This document shows, in pieces, positions 57,501 to 64,000 of a stretch of DNA of 64,000 nt (the stretch's first letter is position 1; each line of letters starts with the position of its first letter). Below the pieces are notes generated by a model that was not told the DNA's origin, ran no database searches, and worked only from the letters and a program-made list of their open reading frames with translations. Source of the stretch: Adenophora triphylla var. japonica (taxonomy: Eukaryota; Streptophyta; Magnoliopsida; Asterales; Campanulaceae); assembly GCA_022495995.1 (NCBI GenBank), contig JAFEMH010007535.1, positions 1 to 64,000 on the forward strand, read 5' to 3'. The translations under genes and the position numbers were made by a program.

Positions 57501-57823
57501 CTCTCTTCGTCTCGTCTGAATCTTCACCTTTTACTCAAAAAGGTGTCCCGTTTGAAACTTCACTTTTTCTAAAATGGTAAAAATGTGGGGTTTCACTTCT
57601 CAACCCCACTCACTTTTTTCTCTCACATACTGCTACTTAAATTGTAGGTTCCACTTGTAATACCCACTCACTTTTTTCCCTTGAACATTTAAATTCACAT
57701 TTAAATTGAAGACCCCACTTGTGATACTCACTCACTTCTTCCCTCTCACAATCATGTTTTCACTCATCACTTTTCTTATTTTTTGAGTCTCACTAAAATG
57801 GTGAAGCTTCGGACGGGACGGTG
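57501..57823. mobile_element. Degenerate Stowaway-like MITE
   Basis: Left end TA then CTCTCTTCGTCTCGTCTGAA; right end AAGCTTCGGACGGGACGGTG. The interior has repeated CCACTTGTAATACCCACTCA words. This is the first element past the tandem duplication. Confidence 0.6.
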
Positions 57824-58073
57824 AAAATATTTAATTTGAGATGAAGGATTTTTTTAATTAAAAATGGACTTTGCCAAAACATTTTTTTTTTGAAGAACAC
57901 TATGTACCAACTAATCAAATTCTGAAAAAATAGTAATTAAAGTAAACACTATACTAATTCTAATTAAGAGCTAATTGCAAAAATTTCCAATAATAAGCTT
58001 CAATTACAAAGGGGTGAGAGATCTTAATCACCCAATTTGACTATTAAGCATATTGGTAGATGTATCATACTAT

Positions 58074-58118
58074 CAGGGCCGACCCTATCATTTTAAGGGC
58101 CCTGTTCAAAATTTAAAA
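58074..58118. mobile_element. Possible hAT end (CAGGGCCGACCCT)
   Basis: CAGGGCCGACCCT followed by AAGGGCCCTGTTCAAAATTT resembles one terminus of a plant hAT family. No partner end was found, so this is a truncated remnant at best. Confidence 0.35.
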
Positions 58119-58870
58119 CACTACTACATTTAAAGTCTAATGCAACACCTAAATTTGTTGCCATAGAGGCCAATCCTTGTTGCATTAGATCTAATGCAAC
58201 GTCAGAGGACCCTCGCATTCTGTCCCGTGGCATTAGGTCTAACGCAACGAAGAACTAATCTAATGCAACGACATTTTCTTTGTGTTGCATTAGAGAGACA
58301 TCTAATGCAATGGGCCGTTTGGTGAAATAATGCAATGGTAAATCTCTAATGCAACGATAATGATATATAATGCAACAGCTCGTTTGGTAAAATAAAGCAA
58401 CGGTTCTTTTTTAATGCAACGACTTGTTAGGTGAAATAATGCAACAATCCTTTTCTGATGCAACGACATACATATAAGTAATAATAATATTAAGTTAATA
58501 TTTTAATATAATATATTAATAATGATATTCAATAAATATTAAAAGATGATATTGGCAATAAATAATTAAATATATAAAAAGTAACATTTCATGATTAGTG
58601 CCCAAAAAGACACATTACAAAAGACACAAATAACATAATCTAACAAGTTTCATGCCCAAAACCCAAACGAAATAATATTACAATGTTCTATCTCTCGATA
58701 ACAATTCTAATTTTGATGCAACCCATCCTTCAGAAGCTCCATAATCTGCACAGATCAACGGCAGCTCTCCGGCATAATGCCAGAGTTTCTTCAAGTACGA
58801 CATCATCAATCCGGTCTTGAATACGTACACATACTTAGCATTAGGAAACATCTCCGGTATAAGTCCGTAC
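58119..58870. mobile_element. One end of a CACTA-like element carrying a GH3 fragment
   Basis: Starts CACTACTACATTTAAAGTCT, then at 58136-58470 has about twelve direct and inverted TCTAATGCAACG/TTGCATTAGA words, the subterminal pattern of CACTA elements. An AT-rich spacer and a GH3-derived coding fragment on the minus strand follow. It is cut at 58870 by the copia LTR, and the other end is not in the window. Confidence 0.7.
58678..58866 (-). pseudogene. GH3 acyl-amido synthetase fragment (JAR1-like)
   Basis: Sixty-two codons are open from GLIPEMFPNAKYVYVF through MMSYLKKLWHYAGELPL and CADYGASEGWVASKL to a stop at 58680-58678. The segment covers the GH3 region with the PNAKYV strand and the ATP/AMP-binding motif II (YGxSEGW, the JAR1-type version). 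GH3 enzymes adenylate jasmonate, auxin or benzoates and join them to amino acids in the cytosol. The full protein has about 580 residues, so only about a tenth is present, with no promoter or second binding motif. The sequence leaves the family after SKLELL. Its position behind CACTA subterminal repeats suggests gene capture; the copia insertion removed or displaced the upstream side. Confidence 0.85.
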
Positions 58871-59810
58871 TGTTAGGACCTAACTTTGATCAATGTCTTG
58901 GTTAGTTGGTTTTGATAAAGGAATATATATATAGAACAGGGTTTATATCAAAAGATGTTATCTGTCATAATTCTTCACTTTGGACTATGAGTCGCGGCTA
59001 TGATTCTTTCTTATACAATGTTTACAATCAATCCAAAACATGAATCATAGTCACTCTCTAAGTCATCAAGATCATCAAGTGCATCTCAGTCCTTATTAGA
59101 GATCCTCTCTGATAGCTAAGCATTGCCATGATCGCGGCTATGACTTCAGTCCTCGAACTGACCATCTCCTGCCTCACACCATGTTACCACAAACTCAACC
59201 ATGTTAGATCCTGCATCTTCCCAGCTATCAAGTCCATCAATGAAGACCAATGAAGCCCACTGAAGACCTTCTAGAAGCTCTCAGTTCAAGCTCACAGCTC
59301 AAGACAGCTCATGAAGACCTGCATGTGGACAAGTGGGACAAAGACCAGTCAAAGCTCATTAATGTAGCTGCAACAGTCATATTCCAACGGCTACATTGAA
59401 GGGTATAAATAGAGGATCTCTCCCTCTAACAAAACCACTGAAAAATACTCATTTTCCCAGTCAAAAACCCTTTCCAAACACCCACACACACCTCCTGTAA
59501 TCCACACACACACACACCAATCCTTACCTTTAAAACCCTGTTCCAAACCAAAACCTTCACCCCTAAACCTCTTCACCAACAAAAACAACCCCAGTGTGTT
59601 AATTCACAAACCCCAACCACCTAAGACTGTACTTTAGGTGTAGAATAAGTTTGTAATCACTCAAGACTGTACTTTGAGTGTATTAGTTATTTTGTAAAAT
59701 CTTGAGACTGTACTTCAAGTTGTAAAAGCACTTAAGACTGTACTTTAAGTGTATCCCTAGTTGACTGTACTAATTAGGAAGAGGAAGTTCAAGGAACTTG
59801 CCTAAATCAA
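58871..59810 (+). repeat. Copia-type LTR (5' side)
   Basis: Starts TGTTAGGACCTAACTTTGAT, contains a TATA box GGTATAAATAGAGG (59402-59415), and has about five degenerate copies of AAGACTGTACTTTAAGTGT (59620-59775). The right boundary is not visible because pol sequence starts directly after AATCAATCATTTG. No second LTR is in the window, so the LTR call rests on the start, the promoter motif and the position before pol. Confidence 0.6.
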
Positions 59811-60413
59811 TCATTTGTATGTCTATGTGCTAGGTTTCAAGCCAATCCCAAATAATCTCATCTCTCAGCTGTCAAGAGAATTTTGAGATATATCAAAGGA
59901 ACCCCTGATTTTGGCCTATGGTATCCCACTGAATCCCCATTCTCCCTAGTTGGATTCACTGACTCTGACTATGCAGGGTGCAATCTAGACAGAAAATCCA
60001 CTAGTGGTGGATGCCGGTTGTTGGATCAAGGATTATCTCATGGTCAAGCAAAAGCAAACCTCGGTTGCAACCTCAACCGCTGCGGCCGAGTACATTCTTT
60101 GAGGCTTGTGTTGTTCACAAATTCTCTACCTTAAAAGTCAACTTCAAGACTTTGGAATTGAATTATCAAACATTCCCATCTTCTGTGATAACTCAAGTAC
60201 CATTGCTATGACAGAAAATCCTGTCCAACATTCAAAAACCAAGCACATTGAAGTCGGGCATCATTTCATCGTAGATCATGTTGAAAAAGGGAATATCAAC
60301 CTTGCAAAAGTTTGCACTGAGAACAATGTCTCTGATATTCTCACAAAAGCCATGGATGAAAAAAGATTTGAACTATTAAGAGCCATGCTTGGGATGATTA
60401 ATATGCCAAAATA
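59811..60413 (+). pseudogene. Copia pol fragment: RT end and RNase H
   Basis: Reads CARFQANPK (stop) SHLSAVKRILRYIKGT, then FGLWYPTESPFSLVGFTDSD, the first catalytic strand of Ty1/copia RNase H. After a frame change near 60010-60110, IPIFCDNSSTIAMTENPVQH, KTKHIEVGHHFIVDHVEKGN and VSDILTKAMDEKRFELLRAM complete the domain to the stop at 60412-60414. Gag, protease, integrase and most of the RT are missing between the LTR and this fragment, so the element has a large internal deletion. Confidence 0.9.
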
Positions 60414-60935
60414 AAAGGGGTGTTCTTCTTAAACAAAAGAGGATTACAAACGAGTAATGCTATCACAATGTTGCACGATAGCTATTACCTCATACACATT
60501 CCTAACAAGCCATCCACTGACAGCTATCAATCCAAAAGCCTTGAAAAACCAAAAACAACAAAAACTTACAACAAAAACATACAAACAACCCATCAAATTC
60601 TTCTCTCTCATCTCAACTTACCCAACAAAAACTTCTTCCAAACCAAACAATCTTCAGATCCACTCTTTTCTCTTCAAGCCTTCTCCTCTCGTTGTCGGAC
60701 ATTCTTTGGAAATGTCACAGTCTCCCAGCACCCTCCACCGGCACTCATTCCTTCATTTCTAGCCTCCTGAGTTGATTGCAAGGTTTATTGGTACCTCTGC
60801 AACCACACTGGATGCCTCTCCAAGAAAGGATCAATGGAAGTGGTCGAATATTGGAGAGAAGGACTTGCTCTTCTAGGCCACCACTCTTCAAGCTGGATCA
60901 TATGGTGAAGCAATCCCTCCATTGGAGTAACAAAG

Positions 60936-61580
60936 CTAAATTCTCCTGAAAAAGAACCATTCCCTGTGATTGCGAATGGTTGACCAACATTTGACTCCAC
61001 CCTCTCCACGCAGGTGCTCTTGCGGGGCGAAGCAACCTACAACCTTGTTGAACAGGTATGAGATGGTTGAAGAAGGAGATATATGCACTCCTGCAAAGTT
61101 ATCTCCTCTACCTTCCAACAAACCAACTCCTGGAGAAAGAGAATCCTGCTCACAGTGTATAAAGCTTATCTTGCTCAACCTTCTTTCGACGGCTAAGCTT
61201 CTCTCCTTAGGCTGTCCGAGCTCGTCCTCCTTTACCAACTCCCCCAGCGTGTATACCCTTTCTACCTTACTCCTTCCCTTACTTGACTCTCCTTGATCAA
61301 CTTTGATTGTCTTCCCAAACAGTCTTATTCCTTCTCCCTCCTTGCTGTCAATCTTTTCCCTGACAGCTACCTCCTTCATTTCTATATCTTCATCAACTCT
61401 CACTCTCTTTTTCTTTCCCTTATCATTCACTCTCTCTGAACTTTCAACAATGTTGAAAGCCTCTCTATCTATCTCCATCTCATCACTCATCAAATCATCC
61501 TCACCATTTTTCCCAAAGACCAATTGTTTAGCTGTTTGAGCCATAACCTTTGGATTAAACTTTGAAGAAAATCTTCCCAT
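60936..61580 (-). CDS. Hypothetical antisense ORF in the copia element, 214 codons
   Basis: Open from MGRFSSKFNPKVMAQTAKQ at 61580 to a stop near 60936. The composition is rich in Lys/Glu/Asp with basic words (KGKKKRVRVDEDIEMKE). No domain is recognised. The complementary frames are Ser/Leu-rich and look like shadows. It lies between the pol end and the next plus-strand ORF, a position where extra ORFs occur in some large copia elements. Expression is unproven. Confidence 0.35.
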   Translation of the reverse strand: MGRFSSKFNPKVMAQTAKQLVFGKNGEDDLMSDEMEIDREAFNIVESSERVNDKGKKKRVRVDEDIEMKEVAVREKIDSKEGEGIRLFGKTIKVDQGESSKGRSKVERVYTLGELVKEDELGQPKERSLAVERRLSKISFIHCEQDSLSPGVGLLEGRGDNFAGVHISPSSTISYLFNKVVGCFAPQEHLRGEGGVKCWSTIRNHREWFFFRRI

Positions 61581-62070
61581 TTTTGTTTGTAAATCAATCT
61601 GAATAATTTTCCTCTGAAGTTTTCATTGTTTTATAGGCAAATTTTCACCTAGCTATCTCGAGACAGCAATCATCATTCAAACTAGCTTAACTGTCAGAGA
61701 TTTCTTTCAACAGCTAGGTTAAAGCATACTTTAAGTGATTTGATCGAGTTAATTGCTCACAATTGTCACTTCCTTCGCCGCCTCTTCCACTGCAAATCTC
61801 CTTGAAAAAGAAAATGTTCTTCTTGTGTTTTGTGGGAATAAATGTCTCAACATGGGGAAGGGTAAAAACCCTTTGTTCACATGAACAGTTACTTAACTTT
61901 GTAACCCCCAATGCTCATTAAAACCCACGTACCACTCATCATTTATCTCTCTCTCTCTTTCGCAATCACCAAAATTCCTATTTCCTTAAACCCTCAGTTT
62001 GAATTTCTTCTCTTTCCCTCTCCAATCTACCATCGTATTTCTCCAACCCTAATTCTGTTTCACTCATCAA

Positions 62071-62721
62071 ATGGCAGACCCAAAAGCAATGTACCCAGAT
62101 GCTCATGGTTACTTCATCAAACCCAACTTCTATGACTCTGAAGTTGGAATCCTCATCAAAGAACTGCTTGAGGTAAATGAATTACTTGATTTTATGGGAG
62201 CTAAACCCCCAATTTATGAAGAACTCTGCAGAGAAATTTATTTGGTAGGAAGAAGAAACAATGAAGATAATTCAATAACTGCCACCATAGAAAATGTAGA
62301 GATAACTATCACTCAAGATATGGTTAGTGATGTCTATGGAATCCCAAATAAAGAAGATGCTGTGAAAAATATATGGGATAGAGGATCAGAAAGATTAAAG
62401 ACTGTATATGAAAAATTTCTTGGTCTTAAAGTAACTGACTTCAAAGCTGTTCAAGACAAAGCTATGGTGAAGAACAAAGATGATATCTTCAAGTCAACAT
62501 TGATGGATGTGGTCAACAAAGCCATTGATGGCAAACAATTCTCATTTGACCAAATGGGATCAAATGAGTGGAAGCAGATGCTCAGCCTGATGACCAAGGA
62601 TACAAATTGGTGCATTGTCCTTCTCCATAATTTCCAACTTCTTTGTCTCATCCTCTACTCTCAAATTCAAGAAGCAAGGTGGAAGGATGAACAACTTCAG
62701 ATTCATGAGTGGAATCCTTGA
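62071..62721 (+). CDS. Extra ORF downstream of copia pol, plant transposon-like protein
   Basis: Starts MADPKAMYPDAHGYFIKPNF after a T/C-rich leader. Key parts are PPIYEELCREIYLVGR, ENVEITITQDMVSDVYGIPN and SNEWKQMLSLMTKDTNW. The layout (EFY-like segment, then a strand-rich segment ending DVYGIP, then a helical part) resembles the putative plant transposon protein group found in retrotransposon extra ORFs, but this is a by-eye judgement. Near 62640 the reading continues better in another frame (MNNFRFMSGILEVLIPKLKL), implying a frameshift. Function unknown. Confidence 0.5.
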   Translation: MADPKAMYPDAHGYFIKPNFYDSEVGILIKELLEVNELLDFMGAKPPIYEELCREIYLVGRRNNEDNSITATIENVEITITQDMVSDVYGIPNKEDAVKNIWDRGSERLKTVYEKFLGLKVTDFKAVQDKAMVKNKDDIFKSTLMDVVNKAIDGKQFSFDQMGSNEWKQMLSLMTKDTNWCIVLLHNFQLLCLILYSQIQEARWKDEQLQIHEWNP

Positions 62722-64000
62722 AGTTCTAATTCCAAAGCTCAAACTGCTCTATCCAAGAAATGGTGAAGACGGTAAAGGCATCGAAACAAGATGTTTCAAT
62801 GAAAGAACCTTTTCATTGAAACAAAAGAAGGAATTGTTATGAAGAATTTGGGGATATGAGCCTTGAAAGCTTCAAGGAAGCCCAAGAGAAAATGCTTGAA
62901 GAAACAAGAATAAAGCTTAATCATTGGAAAGATTTGATAGCTTTGGCTACTAGTAGGAGAATGAAAAGAGGAGTAAAAACCAATGTCAAGAAGACTGAGT
63001 GCTCAAGAGAACCGTGGTATCTCCTAGCAAAAAGAGCAAAAGCAAGGATGATCGATAGGCGACGGTGAAGGAACCATCTCGACTTGGCCATGCTATGAAT
63101 CTTTGAAGAAAGAGGTGATGTTGATGGCCATGAGGTTGACACTATGAATCAAGATGATCTTTGGTGATGCTAACATAGATTCTCAAGAGCTTCGGGCAGC
63201 CCTTGCCCTATCCAAAACCCTTCACAAAGGAAAGCAACATCGAGACGGCTATCCCCTCGGTCAGAGGCTACCAGATCAAAGGTACAATCTTCCTTAACCA
63301 TGCCTTCTAAATCATTACCAAAGAAAAGAAAACTTGAAAAGAAAGCCCCCAAATCAAAGAAAACCAAGAGATCTACCCCTTCCATTTCCCCAAAATCCAC
63401 ACCCATTTCGGGTCATCAATCGGCCATTGAAGCTATTCTCAATCTCAAAGAACCCTTAGATAAGCAACCTTTAAGGGGAACAACGATGAGAATATCCCCT
63501 CTACCCAACCTCAACGGTTAGCTAAAATCCCGAGAGCAATTGAGGCTATTGAGTTGGATGGGAACCACGACCTTGAAAAGTTTGTTCTTTTGTATCTTAA
63601 GGACTTTACGAGTGAGGAAGAATGCGTAGTGGCCCTGGATGAACTCGAGGCTTAGGTTAATGCAAAAAGAAGTGGACCGGGTGAGTCATCTAGAAACCCC
63701 AAGGTGACATATGAATGTAGATAGCCATCCCTTCCCTTCCATTCCTGAGGCCGAACTGTGAATGATCACCGCCCCAACCGTTGAAACCGAAAGGGGAATC
63801 TTGATAATACTTCTAAGGTCATTCAAAATCTCAAGAAGGTTGGAGTTGAGATTAACCCCATTCTTGTCTCAAGGAGACTCAATTGTGAATGCTTGCAAAG
63901 GTCTTGAGCTTGATGGAACTCAAGAGAATGAGGAAGCTATGATAGCTATCCTTGAGAAAAGGTTGGCAAAAAGTGAAGTAAGGGCGGCCTTGAATCTCCT
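62722..64000 (+). pseudogene. Frame-broken continuation of the extra ORF, cut by the window end
   Basis: Coding-like pieces in changing frames: LLYPRNGEDGKGIETRCF (to 62842), SFKEAQEKMLEETRIKLN (62856-63068) and a Lys/Pro/Ser-rich, nuclear-localisation-like stretch KKRKLEKKAPKSKKTKR (63300-63521). Then degenerate repeats follow with the words AIEAIELDGNHDLEKF and KVIQNLKKVGVEINP. No terminator or 3' LTR is reached. Confidence 0.45.

Noticed and set aside
60420..60770. Plus-strand open frames after the copia RNase H
   Set aside because: Two overlapping frames with Thr/Pro/Ser-rich composition and no domain; more likely non-coding leader between pol and the extra ORFs.
1..64000. tRNA and rRNA genes
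   Set aside because: I looked for cloverleaf A/B-box patterns and rRNA signatures on both strands. Only the tRNA-like primer binding site at 25473 was found, which is not a tRNA gene.

Overview
The window is nuclear DNA from a flowering plant, probably a eudicot; the sequence does not let me name the species. It is AT-rich, gene-poor and almost entirely transposon-derived. The evidence for a plant is the set of Stowaway MITEs with CTCCCTCCGTCCC termini, CACTA and hAT elements, a Tat-lineage Ty3/gypsy retrotransposon with a second RNase H, a copia remnant, and plant-only families (plant mobile domain, GH3). I see no tRNA, rRNA, CRISPR array or intact single-copy host gene.

Layout. (1) Positions 1-7043 are a left flank with several MITEs, a hAT element (2449-3966) that appears to carry intron-containing gene fragments, and exon-like segments of an unrecognised minus-strand gene (4428-5719). 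(2) Positions 7044-38235 and 38236-57456 are two direct tandem copies of a unit of about 19.2 kb, joined at a 4-bp TGAA microhomology. Each copy holds, in order: a decayed plant-mobile-domain gene beside MULE-like repeats; a long inverted repeat with short perfect hairpins; Stowaway MITEs; a solo LTR; a 0.55-kb hAT element; a CACTA element of about 6.35 kb; a 0.46-kb hAT element; and a GGATATCC minisatellite. The CACTA element contains a 162-bp tandem array. That array is interrupted by a 2.9-kb hAT-like insertion that itself carries about 15 units of a 167-bp array arranged in a four-unit higher-order repeat. (3) Copy 1 alone is interrupted by an 11,996-bp Tat-type LTR retrotransposon (24815-36810, TSD AAACA); copy 2 keeps the exact empty site. 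(4) Positions 57457-64000 hold a degraded MITE, one end of another CACTA-like element carrying a captured GH3 (JAR1-like) exon fragment, and an internally deleted copia element with extra ORFs that runs off the window.

The genes do not form a host pathway. The retrotransposon's gag, protease, RT, RNase H, archaeal-type RNase H, integrase and antisense ORF form one replication module, but this copy has many frame breaks although its LTRs are close to each other. Differences between the two 19-kb copies, and between the LTRs, cluster at CAG/CTG/CCG/CGG words, so part of the apparent decay may be consensus error rather than biology. The most notable structures are the tandem duplication with a dated insertion, the nested CACTA/hAT/higher-order-repeat architecture, the hairpin-bearing inverted repeat, and two likely gene-capture events.
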